NCBI GenBank assembly: GCA_019420275.1
Contig: JAHZHN010000011.1
Location: 1 to 64,000, forward strand
Reading direction: 5' to 3'
Length of the DNA: 64,000 bases
Source of the DNA: Clostridiales bacterium
GTDB taxonomy: Bacteria; Bacillota; Clostridia; Lachnospirales; Lachnospiraceae
A model generated the notes under the pieces. That model searched no databases. It had not been told where the DNA came from and saw only the letters and a program-made list of their open reading frames with translations. Positions 49,513-58,446 of the stretch are shown here, in pieces (the first letter of the stretch is position 1; every line of letters begins with the position of its first letter). A program made the position numbers and the translations under genes.

Positions 49513-50385
49513 TTAACACTCAAAATGTTTCCGCGTCCACGCAGCAGCCAAAGCACCATGTCCAATATGACAGGCAACACTTAAAGAAAGAGGATCCATG
49601 TGAAACTCCATTCCCGGAAATGCTTCCTTTAATTCTTCGGCCCATTCTTCTGCATCTTCCAGGTTTCCCGTATAAGCAGCCTGCAGATATGCATGTTTTT
49701 TGTAATCACCATCTGGGAACTGCTCTTCCAGTTCTTTTTGAATGGCAGCAATCATTTTCTTCTTGGCGGCTTTAACTCCGCGTGTCTTTGCGTAAGCATC
49801 CAGTTTTTCTCCATGAATTTGAAGTACAGGCTTAATGCTTAACACAGTTCCTATGGCAGCAGCAGCCGGCGTTATCCTTCCGCCCTTTTTTAAATATTTT
49901 AAAGTATCCACCATAATATAAATTCCACTGTCAAATTTTTCTTCTTCCAGGATTTCTTTTATTTCATGGGCGTTTTTTCCCTCTTTTCTAAGTTCTAAAG
50001 CATCGAGAACTGACTGTCTCTGTGTCACGGAAATCCTCTGATTATCTACAACCTGTACTTTTTCTCCATACTCCTGTGCAAGCATTGCTGCCGTGGCACA
50101 GGAACTGCTCAAGCCACTGGACATGGGGATGTGAACAATCTGATCATAATCTTTGAGAAGCTTGTCCCATAAATCTGTCACGTCTCCCGGAGCAGGCTGT
50201 GATGTCTTGATATCCTGGTTATTTTCAAGTTTCCGATAAAAATCTTCCTGAGTCAGCGTAATTTCTTCAAAATACAGTGTCTCATCAATATAAAACGGCA
50301 TGGGAAGTACGGAAATTCCCAGTTCTTTTCCTTCCTTCTGAGTGATTCCGCTGTTGCTGTCCGTTACAATTGCTATCTTTTCCAT
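49513..50385 (-). CDS. DegV family fatty-acid binding protein
   Basis: A 290-residue protein with the DegV fold, which binds a fatty acid and serves as FakB in the fatty acid kinase system of Gram-positive bacteria. Seen are VTDSNSGITQKEGKELGI at the N-terminus, SQPAPGDVTDLWDKLL (the family SQPS motif as SQPA), IPMSSGLSSSCATA, and GGRITPAAAAIG. The kinase FakA is not in the window. It follows maf by 19 bases. The start at 50385 has AAAGGGA upstream. Confidence 0.92.
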   Translation of the reverse strand: MEKIAIVTDSNSGITQKEGKELGISVLPMPFYIDETLYFEEITLTQEDFYRKLENNQDIKTSQPAPGDVTDLWDKLLKDYDQIVHIPMSSGLSSSCATAAMLAQEYGEKVQVVDNQRISVTQRQSVLDALELRKEGKNAHEIKEILEEEKFDSGIYIMVDTLKYLKKGGRITPAAAAIGTVLSIKPVLQIHGEKLDAYAKTRGVKAAKKKMIAAIQKELEEQFPDGDYKKHAYLQAAYTGNLEDAEEWAEELKEAFPGMEFHMDPLSLSVACHIGHGALAAAWTRKHFEC

Positions 50386-50404
50386 TTCAAATCCCTTTCT
50401 TTGT

Positions 50405-50965
50405 CTATGATAAGATTTTCTTCATCTCATGCAAAAATCTTGCAATTGGAAATCCTACCACATTATAGTAGTCTCCTTCAATCGATCGGATAAACACTGC
50501 TGCCTTCCCTTGGATTCCATAGGCTCCTGCCTTGTCCATGGGCTCACCAGTACGGATATACTCCTCAATTTCCTGATCATCTATTTCATAAAAACGAACT
50601 TTCGTCTCTTCATAAAAAGATGTTTCTTTTCCCTGAAAGATCACAGTCACACCAGTATATACCTGATGTACATTACCGCTTAACATAGAAAGCATTCTGG
50701 CAGCATCTTCCTCATCTTTTGGTTTTCCCAGAATCTTCCCCTCAAAAGCAACTACGGTGTCCGCTCCTACAATAATCTCATCTCCTTGTATCTTCTTCCA
50801 GATATCTCTGGCTTTCTGCCCAGATAACTCCATGACCGCTTCCTCCGGACGTTCTTTCGTAATAACTTCCTGAACATGGCTTGGCATCACATCGAAGGAT
50901 AATTCCGCCAGTTCAAAAATTTCTTTCCGTCTTGGAGAACCAGACGCCAATATGATATGCTTCAT
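50405..50965 (-). CDS. maf: Maf family nucleotide pyrophosphatase
   Basis: A 186-residue protein of the Maf/YhdE house-cleaning family, which removes non-canonical or methylated nucleoside triphosphates. SGSPRRKEIFEL, GADTVVAFEGKILGKPKDEEDAARML (in part), and YGIQGKAAVFIRSIEGDYYNVVGFP (in part) are the signature regions. Firmicutes Maf proteins influence septum formation when overproduced. It starts downstream of the pnp terminator and is followed by degV. Confidence 0.93.
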   Translation of the reverse strand: MKHIILASGSPRRKEIFELAELSFDVMPSHVQEVITKERPEEAVMELSGQKARDIWKKIQGDEIIVGADTVVAFEGKILGKPKDEEDAARMLSMLSGNVHQVYTGVTVIFQGKETSFYEETKVRFYEIDDQEIEEYIRTGEPMDKAGAYGIQGKAAVFIRSIEGDYYNVVGFPIARFLHEMKKILS

Positions 50966-50985
50966 TTTCGTCTCCTATACAAAAA

Positions 50986-51013
50986 CCGGACATATTATCT
51001 GTGCCCGGTTTTC
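50986..51013 (-). terminator. Terminator of pnp
   Basis: On the minus strand AAAACCGG and CCGGTTTT flank a 12-base loop, followed by TTTTTG, 12 bases after the pnp stop codon. Confidence 0.85.
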
Positions 51014-51024
51014 ATTTTCTTTGT

Positions 51025-53115
51025 CTAATCTTCTATTTTTTCTTCCAGCTTCAGGTTAATTCTTCCCATCTTATCAATTTCCAATACCTTAACCGCAACT
51101 TTATCTCCAATGTTTACAACATCTTCTACTTTGTTGACTCTCTCTTTTGCCAATTTGGAAATATGGATCATTCCATCTTTGTTCGGAGAAAGCTGCACAA
51201 AAGCACCAAACGGCATGATGCGCACAACTTCACCTTCATAGATATCTCCCACATTAAGAGGCTCTACAATAGACTTGATAATACTGATGGCTTTGTCAAT
51301 CATTGCCTGGTCTTCACTTAAAATATCAATTCTTCCGCTCTCATCAATATCAATCTTAACTCCGGTCTCATCGATGATTCCATTGATCGTCTTGCCCTGT
51401 TTTCCGATTACTTCAGAAATCTTATCCGGATCAATCGTATACTGGGAAATCTTCGGAGCATATTTTCCTACATGATCTCTTGCCTGACCAATCACTGGGT
51501 TCATTACTTCATGCAGGATATAAGTTCTTGCTTCCTTAGTTCTTGCGATTGCTTCCCGGATAATCTGTTCCGTAAGTCCATGAATCTTAATATCCATCTG
51601 GATCGCTGTTATTCCTTTATCCGTACCAGCAACCTTAAAGTCCATATCCCCAAAGAAATCCTCTAATCCCTGGATATCCGTTAAAATAATGTAATCATCA
51701 TCGCTGTCTCCTGTTACCAAACCAACTGAAATTCCTGCCACCGGAGCCTTGATCGGCACTCCGGAAGCCATCAGTGACAGAGAAGATGCACAGATACTTC
51801 CCTGAGATGTAGATCCATTAGATTCCATGATCTCAGATACCGTACGAATCGCATAAGGAAATTCTTCTACTGTAGGCAGTACCGGAACAAGGGCACGCTC
51901 TGCTAATGCTCCGTGTCCGATCTCACGACGTCCCGGCCCTCTGCTCGGTCTCGTTTCTCCCACGGAATATGACGGGAAATTGTAGTGATGCATATATCTT
52001 TTTTCTGTTTCCGTCACATCGATTCCATCTAATCTCTGAGCCTCTGATAAAGATCCCAGTGTCGTAACTGTCATAACCTGAGTCTGTCCCCTCTGGAACA
52101 TTGCAGATCCATGAACTCGCGGCAGACAGTCAATTTCTGCATGAAGCGGACGAATCTGCTTCACATCACGGCCGTCTGGACGTTTCTTATCCTTTAAGAT
52201 CATTTTGCGGACTGTCTTTTTCTGGAAATCATAAACAGCCTCAGATACCTGTTCCATCCATTCTTCATTTTCTGCATAACGCTCTTCCAGTTTTTCCTCA
52301 ATTTCACGAATATTAGCTTCTCTTGTCTGTTTATCGTCTGTGAAAACTGCTTCTTCCATCGCTTCCGGTGTGATAAAAGATACCATATCTTCATACATTT
52401 CCGGATTTACCGTATGATGCTCATATTCGTGCTTTTCTTTTCCGCATTCCGCTACAATCTCATCAATAAACTTAATAATTTCCTGGTTGACCTCATGTGC
52501 TTTGAAAATAGCTTCCAGCATAACGTCTTCCGGCACTTCATTGGCACCTGCTTCAATCATAATGACTTTTTCTCTTGTGGAAGCAACCGTAAGTGCTAAA
52601 TCAGATACCTCTTTCTGTGCTGCAGTTGGATTGATCACGAATTCTCCATCTACAAGACCAACCATCGTAGATGCAGTAGGTCCATCAAATGGGATATCAG
52701 AAATTGCTGTCGCGATCGCAGACCCCAGCATTGCTGTTAATTCCGGACTGCAGTCCGGATCCACTGACATAACCAGATTATCCAGAGTAACATCATTTCG
52801 GTAATCTTTCGGGAACAGCGGTCTCATCGGACGGTCAATAACTCTGTCTGTAAGAATCGCATTTTCAGAAGGTTTCCCTTCTCTCTTTAAGTATCCTCCC
52901 GGAATCTTTCCTACCGCATATAACTTCTCTTCATACTCTACACTCAAAGGGAAAAAGTCAATTCCCTCTCTTGGCTTCTCAGATGCAGTCGCAGTTGACA
53001 GCACAACAGTATCCCCATAGTGCATAAACGCGGCTCCATTTGCCTGGGCTGCCACACGTCCGATTTCTACCATTAGTGTACGGCCCGCAAGTTCCATACT
53101 AAACTGTTTTATCAT
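51025..53115 (-). CDS. pnp: Polyribonucleotide nucleotidyltransferase (PNPase)
   Basis: A 696-residue 3'-5' phosphorolytic exoribonuclease, part of the RNA degradation machinery. Two RNase PH domains, an alpha-helical linker, a KH domain (ISEVIGKQGKTINGIIDETG) and a C-terminal S1 domain (VGDIYEGEVVRIMPFGAFVQ) are present in order. FPSYSVGETRPSRGPGRREIGHG (in part) and GDSDDDYIILTDIQGLEDFFGDMDFKVAG (in part) hold active-site residues. The start at 53115 has AAAGGAG 6 bases upstream; the longer frame from 53196 starts inside the leader hairpin. The 5' leader is highly structured, suggesting autoregulation. Confidence 0.97.
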   Translation of the reverse strand: MIKQFSMELAGRTLMVEIGRVAAQANGAAFMHYGDTVVLSTATASEKPREGIDFFPLSVEYEEKLYAVGKIPGGYLKREGKPSENAILTDRVIDRPMRPLFPKDYRNDVTLDNLVMSVDPDCSPELTAMLGSAIATAISDIPFDGPTASTMVGLVDGEFVINPTAAQKEVSDLALTVASTREKVIMIEAGANEVPEDVMLEAIFKAHEVNQEIIKFIDEIVAECGKEKHEYEHHTVNPEMYEDMVSFITPEAMEEAVFTDDKQTREANIREIEEKLEERYAENEEWMEQVSEAVYDFQKKTVRKMILKDKKRPDGRDVKQIRPLHAEIDCLPRVHGSAMFQRGQTQVMTVTTLGSLSEAQRLDGIDVTETEKRYMHHYNFPSYSVGETRPSRGPGRREIGHGALAERALVPVLPTVEEFPYAIRTVSEIMESNGSTSQGSICASSLSLMASGVPIKAPVAGISVGLVTGDSDDDYIILTDIQGLEDFFGDMDFKVAGTDKGITAIQMDIKIHGLTEQIIREAIARTKEARTYILHEVMNPVIGQARDHVGKYAPKISQYTIDPDKISEVIGKQGKTINGIIDETGVKIDIDESGRIDILSEDQAMIDKAISIIKSIVEPLNVGDIYEGEVVRIMPFGAFVQLSPNKDGMIHISKLAKERVNKVEDVVNIGDKVAVKVLEIDKMGRINLKLEEKIED

Positions 53116-53148
53116 AATTTCGTCTCCTTTTATTCTGTTTTGATTATA

Positions 53149-53227
53149 AGGCGCCGAAACAACTGAAAAACCGGCTGTGTTCTCTCCTTCCGGCAAACCG
53201 GCTTTTCAGTAGTCTCGGGAAACGCCT
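53149..53227 (-). promoter_or_regulatory. Structured leader hairpin of pnp
   Basis: On the minus strand the inner arms ACTGAAAAGCCGG and CCGGTTTTTCAGT (13 bp, one wobble) are closed outside by AGGCG/CGCCT, enclosing about 79 bases. No T-run follows. It sits between the presumed start of transcription (extended -10 TGGTACAAT at about 53240) and the ribosome-binding site. Leader hairpins cut by RNase III and then attacked by PNPase are known in E. coli. Confidence 0.65.
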
Positions 53228-53238
53228 CAATAACCATG

Positions 53239-54015
53239 TTATTGTACCATACTCTTTTCAAAAAAACCAGCCCTTTTATAGTCTTCAAGAAATCCAAAAA
53301 GAACATCATTGGTTTTTTCATTTATATTGCGCCAAAGGCACTCCTGGGCAACATTTCCGGTCCTTGGAGCTTCCCCGCAAATATCAATGCCCAAAACCTC
53401 TCTTTTTCTTATGAAAGAATCCAGAATGTGACACATTTCCTCAAGCGTCATATCTCCCTGCGTCCATGCAGTCCTGGCCCACTGTTCCCCCAGCACATCC
53501 TTATCGATGGAAATATAGATTGGAAAACCATCCTTTGCTTCTTCTGGTCTGTTTCCTTGATGCATTTGCTCCTGGGTCATAATATGCATTTTCCCCTTAT
53601 GATAATCTCCGATTCTCTCCACATCTTTCTGTTCCGGTCCAATTAAATAAACCTCTTTCATATTTTCCTGACCTTCCAGGGCATTCCGAAGCCAGCTCCC
53701 GCAAGTCAGAAGTTCCTCCAGCATAGGAAAATCCATATCGGTGTGATGATCCAAAACCAGAAGATCAAAAGGCTGTCTGATTTGTTCCATCCATAGCCTC
53801 GTCATATAGTGATAATTGCCGGAATCCAGAAAATGAATCCCGCCCGTGCCTTTGACAGCAATCTCCTTCTCCAGCCATTCTCTGGTTTTCTCATCCAGAC
53901 AGCAGTTGGTTCCATACAGATGTTCACAATCAATTTCTTCTATGTCCTCTCCTTTGTAAAAATCCTGCTGCCTGTACGCGCCGGAAAAATGAAAAAGTAT
54001 ATTCCCGCTGTCCAC
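53239..54015 (-). CDS. Arginase-fold metallohydrolase family protein
   Basis: A 258-residue protein of the ureohydrolase fold. Metal-binding motifs are LDHHTDMD (about 85-92, matching DAHxD of arginase as DHHTD) and SIDKDVL (DxD, about 165-171). An N-terminal extension is lacking, and the substrate (arginine, agmatine, formiminoglutamate, proclavaminate or a histone-deacetylase-like amide) is not evident. The start is GTG at 54015 with AAAGGAG 7 bases upstream; a longer frame from 54102 overlaps the rpsO terminator. It lies between rpsO and pnp. Confidence 0.75.
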   Translation of the reverse strand: MDSGNILFHFSGAYRQQDFYKGEDIEEIDCEHLYGTNCCLDEKTREWLEKEIAVKGTGGIHFLDSGNYHYMTRLWMEQIRQPFDLLVLDHHTDMDFPMLEELLTCGSWLRNALEGQENMKEVYLIGPEQKDVERIGDYHKGKMHIMTQEQMHQGNRPEEAKDGFPIYISIDKDVLGEQWARTAWTQGDMTLEEMCHILDSFIRKREVLGIDICGEAPRTGNVAQECLWRNINEKTNDVLFGFLEDYKRAGFFEKSMVQ

Positions 54016-54070
54016 ATTACCATCTCCTTTGTCAAAAAACAAGCATTCAGACTTTTCCAATCTGACAAAT

Positions 54071-54109
54071 ATAAAACACCTTTTGTCGTATTCTCGCGAC
54101 AAAAGGTGT
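54071..54109 (-). terminator. Terminator of rpsO
   Basis: On the minus strand ACACCTTTTGTCG and CGACAAAAGGTGT form a 13-bp stem with an 8-base loop, then TTTTAT, 15 bases after the rpsO stop codon. Confidence 0.9.
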
Positions 54110-54123
54110 CTGATCCTGATTTA

Positions 54124-54390
54124 TTATTTTCTTAATCCTAATTTTTCGATTAATGAACGATATCTTTCGACATCTTTGCTCTTTAAGTAAGCAAGCAGGT
54201 TACGTCTCTTACCAACCATCTTAAGAAGTCCTCTTCTTGAATGATGATCTTTTGGATGATTATTAAAATGCTCCTGAAGCTCCTGGATTCTTGCTGTTAA
54301 AATCGCAACCTGAACCTCTGGTGAACCTGTATCCTTTGCATCTTTTCCAAATTCTGCTACAATAGCCTGTTTCTTTTCTGATGAAATCAT
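54124..54390 (-). CDS. rpsO: 30S ribosomal protein S15
   Basis: An 88-residue primary binder of 16S rRNA. DTGSPEVQVAILTARIQELQ and NHPKDHHSRRGLLKMVGKR are the signature stretches. The start has AAGGAGG upstream. The rpsO-pnp gene order, with the arginase-like gene inserted between, is a common arrangement. A structured leader of about 90 bases lies between its promoter and start, possibly for S15 autoregulation. Confidence 0.98.
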   Translation of the reverse strand: MISSEKKQAIVAEFGKDAKDTGSPEVQVAILTARIQELQEHFNNHPKDHHSRRGLLKMVGKRRNLLAYLKSKDVERYRSLIEKLGLRK

Positions 54391-54475
54391 CTTTCTTCCT
54401 CCTTAATTCTTTTATGACACCAAATACCAGGAAAGGGTTTGGAGTGCCCAAATCTGAGTATCGGTCAGCTAACTG
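54391..54475 (-). promoter_or_regulatory. rpsO leader with alternative hairpins
   Basis: On the minus strand the segment CCAAA can pair either with an upstream TTTGG (short hairpin TTTGGgcactCCAAA) or a downstream TTTGG (CCAAA...TTTGG). This is a possible S15 autoregulatory switch; the known S15 leader consensus was not confirmed. Confidence 0.45.
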
Positions 54476-54479
54476 TTGT

Positions 54480-54509
54480 ATTCTATCACAGGATTGCCCT
54501 GTTTGTAAA
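54480..54509 (-). promoter_or_regulatory. Promoter of rpsO
   Basis: On the minus strand TTTACA (54504-54509) and TAGAAT (54480-54485) with 18-base spacing. The same TTTACA/TAGAAT pair is used at the gltX promoter. Confidence 0.6.
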
Positions 54510-54512
54510 GAA

Positions 54513-55310
54513 TTATTTTCCCATATCTCTGCTTTTTTCACTTGCAGCTGCAACTGCTTCAATAACAGCGCTGCGCATGCCTTTTTCTTCTAAGATTCTC
54601 ACTGCTTCGATAGTTGTTCCTGCCGGAGAGCACACGGCATCCTTCAAAACTCCCGGATGTTCGCCCGTCTCAAGCACCATCTTTGCACTTCCAAGAACTG
54701 ACTGAGCCGCGAATGTATACGCTTTATTTCTCGGAATTCCCTGCATAACTGCAGCATCTGCCAAGGCCTCGATAAACATATAAACATATGCTGGAGAGCT
54801 TCCGCTGACACCAACAACCGCATCTATCAGATCTTCAGTTACAATTTCTACTTTTCCGAAACTCTCAAAAATTCTGCGAACTCGTTCCAGTTCTTCCTCT
54901 TCCACATATTCATTGCAGCACATTCCGGACATTCCTTCCCCTACAAGAGCCGGTGTATTCGGCATAACCCGAACAATCTTAACTTCTTTTCCAAACTGCC
55001 GTTCTACCTGAGCCATAGTAACTCCCGCAGCGATCGTAACAATCAGCTGCGACTTACTGATATCATCTCGAATCTCATGGATGACTTCATGGTACACCTG
55101 CGGTTTTACAGAAAGCACAACAATCTCAGCTTTTGCTGCTTCTCGATTATTCGTTGTTGTCATAATCCCAAACTTTTCTTTTATCTTCTTCATCTTTGAC
55201 GGTGTTGGGCCAGAAGCAGCCAGCACCTCTTTCGGCATGATATTCTGATCCAAAATCCCTGCTATCATAGCCTGTGCCATATTTCCACATCCAATAAATC
55301 CTAGTTCCAT
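54513..55310 (-). CDS. proC: Pyrroline-5-carboxylate reductase
   Basis: A 265-residue NAD(P)H enzyme, last step of proline synthesis. The Rossmann motif GFIGCGNMAQAM is at the N-terminus, VMPNTPALVGEGMSGM and the C-terminal signature GVSGSSPAYVYMFIEALADA follow. It is preceded by the rluD-like gene (19-base gap). The C-terminus ends KSRDMGK. Length is normal. Confidence 0.96.
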   Translation of the reverse strand: MELGFIGCGNMAQAMIAGILDQNIMPKEVLAASGPTPSKMKKIKEKFGIMTTTNNREAAKAEIVVLSVKPQVYHEVIHEIRDDISKSQLIVTIAAGVTMAQVERQFGKEVKIVRVMPNTPALVGEGMSGMCCNEYVEEEELERVRRIFESFGKVEIVTEDLIDAVVGVSGSSPAYVYMFIEALADAAVMQGIPRNKAYTFAAQSVLGSAKMVLETGEHPGVLKDAVCSPAGTTIEAVRILEEKGMRSAVIEAVAAASEKSRDMGK

Positions 55311-55329
55311 ATTGTTATCTCTCCTCCTG

Positions 55330-56247
55330 TCAATGATCCAGTTTTACCAGTAATTCTTTAAAATATTGCGGTAAAGATGTTTCAAACTCCATGTATTCTG
55401 AAGTTCTTGGATGAACAAACCCTAAAACCTTTGCATGAAGACACTGTCCTTCCAGTGAATATTTCTGTTTCTTAGGACCATACACATCATCCCCCAGCAG
55501 CGGATGCCCAATAGATGCCATATGTACCCGGATCTGATGTGTCCGTCCGGTTTCCAGCCTGCATTCAATATAAGTAAATCCTCTTTTCAGACGCTTTATG
55601 ACCTTATAGTGTGTGACTGCACGGCGTCCTCCTGACACCACTGCCATCTTCTTCCGGTCTTTTGGGCTGCGCCCGATTGGTGCATCTATGGTTCCTTCAT
55701 CCTGCTTCAAAATTCCATATACAATGGCGTGATAAACTCTGGTAATCGAATGTTCCTGAAGCTGAGCCGCAATCTTTTGATGCGCCGAGTCATTCTTGCA
55801 GGCAATCAGAATTCCTGTCGTATCCTTATCGATCCGGTGAACAATTCCCGGCCTCAGTACACCATTAATTCCCGACAACTCTCCTTTGCATCGGGCCAGC
55901 AGACCGTTGACCAAAGTCCCCGTGTCGTGCCCTGCTGCCGGATGAACCACCATTCCTTTAGGTTTATTGATCAAAATCACATCCTGATCTTCATACACGA
56001 CATCCAGATCCATTTCTTCCGGCTTTACCTCCAGTTCTTTTGGAGCCGGCACTGCCAGAAAAATATGATCTCCTGTCCTGCACTTATAATTGCTTTTCGC
56101 TGTCTTTTCATTTACTTTGACTCGCTGTTCCCTGCACAGTTTCTGGAGATAACTTCTCGTATAATCCGGACATCTGCCGGACAGGACAAGATCCAGACGT
56201 TTCCCTGTTTCTTCTTCCAGCACAAAAAAATCGATCTCTCGGTCCAT
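55330..56247 (-). CDS. RluD-family 23S rRNA pseudouridine synthase
   Basis: About 305 residues: an S4 domain (GKRLDLVLSGRCPDYTRSYLQKL, in part) and the RluA/RluD catalytic domain with the catalytic Asp in GIVHRIDKDTTGI (HRLDxxTSG motif, here HRIDKDT) near residue 140. LETGRTHQIRVHMASIGHPLLGDDVYG (in part) follows. The start is uncertain: ATG 56247 lies 1 base after the end of lspA in a TGAG-ATG arrangement (coupled translation), and a TTG at 56265 would extend it by six codons. RluD-type enzymes modify 23S rRNA helix 69, but the exact target is unknown. Confidence 0.9.
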   Translation of the reverse strand: MDREIDFFVLEEETGKRLDLVLSGRCPDYTRSYLQKLCREQRVKVNEKTAKSNYKCRTGDHIFLAVPAPKELEVKPEEMDLDVVYEDQDVILINKPKGMVVHPAAGHDTGTLVNGLLARCKGELSGINGVLRPGIVHRIDKDTTGILIACKNDSAHQKIAAQLQEHSITRVYHAIVYGILKQDEGTIDAPIGRSPKDRKKMAVVSGGRRAVTHYKVIKRLKRGFTYIECRLETGRTHQIRVHMASIGHPLLGDDVYGPKKQKYSLEGQCLHAKVLGFVHPRTSEYMEFETSLPQYFKELLVKLDH

Positions 56248-56248
56248 C

Positions 56249-56767
56249 TCATTTCTTTTTTCCAATGAAATCCAGTTCCTCCTCTTTATAATAAAATAGA
56301 ATGAGAACCAACAACAGAATAACTGCTGTGGTCACATAAATATCCGCTATATTAAAGATTGGAAAATTGATCCACTTAAAGTAAAAGAAATCGATCACAT
56401 ATCCCAGCAGGATCCTGTCAATAAAATTTCCCAGCGCTCCTGCCATAAACAAAACATAGCATACATTCATCGGACGGTACCGGGGCAAATCCGGCATTTT
56501 GACAAATAACAACGTCATTCCGATCAAAGCAAGAATCGTAATCAGGCAGAAAATTTCCTGCCGATCCTGGAAAATTCCAAAAGCCGCACCTTTGTTTTCC
56601 AAATATTCCAGCTGAAAGACATCTTTTACAATCACAAAAGGCTTTTGAAATTTTAGAAACTGATCCGCCGCCATCTTCGACAGCCGATCGAGAATCGTCA
56701 GAAAAACGATCCAGACAAACACCTTTCCATATGTTTTTTTCTTTCTAGTCCCACTGTTCCAAGGCAT
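56249..56767 (-). CDS. lspA: Lipoprotein signal peptidase
   Basis: A 172-residue aspartyl protease of the inner membrane that cleaves lipoprotein signal peptides; the window itself has at least three lipoproteins as substrates. Four membrane segments are visible. The two catalytic aspartates are in GALGNFIDRI and FPIFNIADIYV. LENKGAAFGIF matches the family NxGAAFG motif. The ATG at 56767 lies inside the end of aroB (23-base overlap). Confidence 0.96.
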   Translation of the reverse strand: MPWNSGTRKKKTYGKVFVWIVFLTILDRLSKMAADQFLKFQKPFVIVKDVFQLEYLENKGAAFGIFQDRQEIFCLITILALIGMTLLFVKMPDLPRYRPMNVCYVLFMAGALGNFIDRILLGYVIDFFYFKWINFPIFNIADIYVTTAVILLLVLILFYYKEEELDFIGKKK

Positions 56768-57845
56768 GTTTCATCTCTTCCTCCGTTACACTCCGGTCGA
56801 TAAAGGCTTCCCCGATCTGATGAAGAAGAATAAATTTCACATGATTTCCTTCCATTTTCTTATCAGATTTTGTTGTCTGCACCACTTCCTCCGGATTTAT
56901 CTCGCCAACGGGCTTCCACAAGTCAAATTCTTTAAATACACTTTTTATGTCTTTCACATCATCCTGTGATATTTCTCCTCTGCCGGCAGAAATCATAGCT
57001 GCAAGCTGGCATCCAACCCCAACGCATTCTCCATGGAGCCACTGAAAATCTTTCAGTTTCTCAATCGCATGTCCCAAGGTATGTCCAAAATTCAGAAGAG
57101 CTCTCTCCCCCTTTTCTTTGGGATCTCTCTCCACAACACCGCCTTTGATCAAACAGCTTCGATAGATCATCTCCCTCAGGACCTGCTCGTCCCTGTCTTT
57201 GATTTTTTCTTTATGATCTTTGATCCATTGATAATAGGTTTTGTCTTTGATCAATCCATGCTTAATGACTTCACCCATTCCAGAAAAATATTCCCGCTCC
57301 GGCAATGACTTAAGTACTGCTGTATTGATATAGACTAATTTCGGCTGATGGAATGCTCCTACCATATTTTTATACTGAAGAAAATCCACTCCCGTCTTTC
57401 CACCGATGCTGCTGTCCACCTGTGCCAGCAAAGTCGTTGGAATCTGGACAAAATCAATTCCTCTCAAATAAGTAGCTGCAGCAAATCCGGTCATATCGCC
57501 AACGACACCTCCGCCCAAGGCGATCAAAAGATCTTTCCGGTCAAAGTGGCTGCGAATCAGCTGTTCATATATTTTCTCGATTGTAGAAAGCTGCTTGTTG
57601 GCCTCACCTGCCGTAAAACTGAATGTAACAACTTTCGCGGCTTTTTGAGAAATTCTCTCATAGATTTCTCTCAGATAGATCGGCGCTACATTACTTTCTG
57701 TCACAATGCACACTTTTCTCTTGGCAAGATTCAGAAACTCCATTGCTTCCATCAGGCCTTCAAATGAATCTTCCAGACGGATTTCATAAATCTTTTTTCC
57801 ATCCATCTGTATATCAATTTTATGATTCTCCTTCACATTCTCCAT
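56745..57845 (-). CDS. aroB: 3-dehydroquinate synthase
   Basis: A 366-residue NAD-dependent, metal-dependent enzyme, second step of the shikimate pathway. Signature regions are LIALGGGVVGDMTGFAAATYLRG (in part), IPTTLLAQVDSSIGGKTGVDF, GEVIKHGLI, and LNFGHTLGHAIE with metal-binding His residues. The start at 57845 (MENVKEN) has AGGAAG upstream; the longer frame is the divIVA C-terminus. It overlaps the end of divIVA by 26 bases and lspA by 23. It is an unusual lone shikimate gene in a cell-division cluster. Confidence 0.94.
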   Translation of the reverse strand: MENVKENHKIDIQMDGKKIYEIRLEDSFEGLMEAMEFLNLAKRKVCIVTESNVAPIYLREIYERISQKAAKVVTFSFTAGEANKQLSTIEKIYEQLIRSHFDRKDLLIALGGGVVGDMTGFAAATYLRGIDFVQIPTTLLAQVDSSIGGKTGVDFLQYKNMVGAFHQPKLVYINTAVLKSLPEREYFSGMGEVIKHGLIKDKTYYQWIKDHKEKIKDRDEQVLREMIYRSCLIKGGVVERDPKEKGERALLNFGHTLGHAIEKLKDFQWLHGECVGVGCQLAAMISAGRGEISQDDVKDIKSVFKEFDLWKPVGEINPEEVVQTTKSDKKMEGNHVKFILLHQIGEAFIDRSVTEEEMKHALEQWD

Positions 57846-58437
57846 TATTATCTTCCTGCCTTTTTTCTTCTTTCTCCTCTTCGCCCTCACTTGTTTCCAT
57901 TTCTTCTTTTGCTGCAACTTCAAATTCCATCTCATAAACCGGATTATCAAGAATCTCCATTTGGGCTCCTATGATCTGTTTCATCTTTGCTTTATAGTTG
58001 AAGTAATCGCTTTCAAGCTTATGAATCAGTTTTTTATAATTTTCCATTTCTGCTATATGCTGATTTTTTTCTTCTTCAAAATCTTCTTTGGCACTGCTGC
58101 GGATTTGATCTGCTTCCTGTTTGGCTTTCTGGATCATATCTTCCGCCTTAAGCTTAGCTTCTTTTTCAATGGTTTTTGCAGCTTTTCCGGCATTTTCAAT
58201 CGTTTCTTTGGATGTCTGCTCCGCAAGAACCAGTGCTTTTTTCAGAGACTCTTCTATCGCACGGTAGTGATTCAGATTTTCTGTCTGAGCCGTTACTTTC
58301 TCCTTTAATTCATTATTTTCTTTATAGACTTTTTCATAATCTTTTGCAAGATCTTCTAAAAATTCATCAACTTCAATTGCTTTATATCCAAATCCTCTTT
58401 TTAGTTCCTTTCCTAGCACTTCTACTGGTGTAATCAT
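57820..58437 (-). CDS. divIVA: DivIVA-family cell division protein
   Basis: A 205-residue coiled-coil protein that senses curved membranes at septa and poles. The N-terminal membrane-binding domain is TPVEVLGKELKRGFGYKAIEVDEFLEDLAKDYE (in part; the family F-x-x-x-x-x-G-Y-D/K-x-x-E-V-D-x-F pattern), and two long coiled coils follow to about residue 160. The C-terminus is acidic. The start has TAGGAGG upstream. It is followed by aroB with overlap and preceded by ylmH. Confidence 0.92.
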   Translation of the reverse strand: MITPVEVLGKELKRGFGYKAIEVDEFLEDLAKDYEKVYKENNELKEKVTAQTENLNHYRAIEESLKKALVLAEQTSKETIENAGKAAKTIEKEAKLKAEDMIQKAKQEADQIRSSAKEDFEEEKNQHIAEMENYKKLIHKLESDYFNYKAKMKQIIGAQMEILDNPVYEMEFEVAAKEEMETSEGEEEKEEKRQEDNNGECEGES

Positions 58438-58446
58438 CTTAACCTC

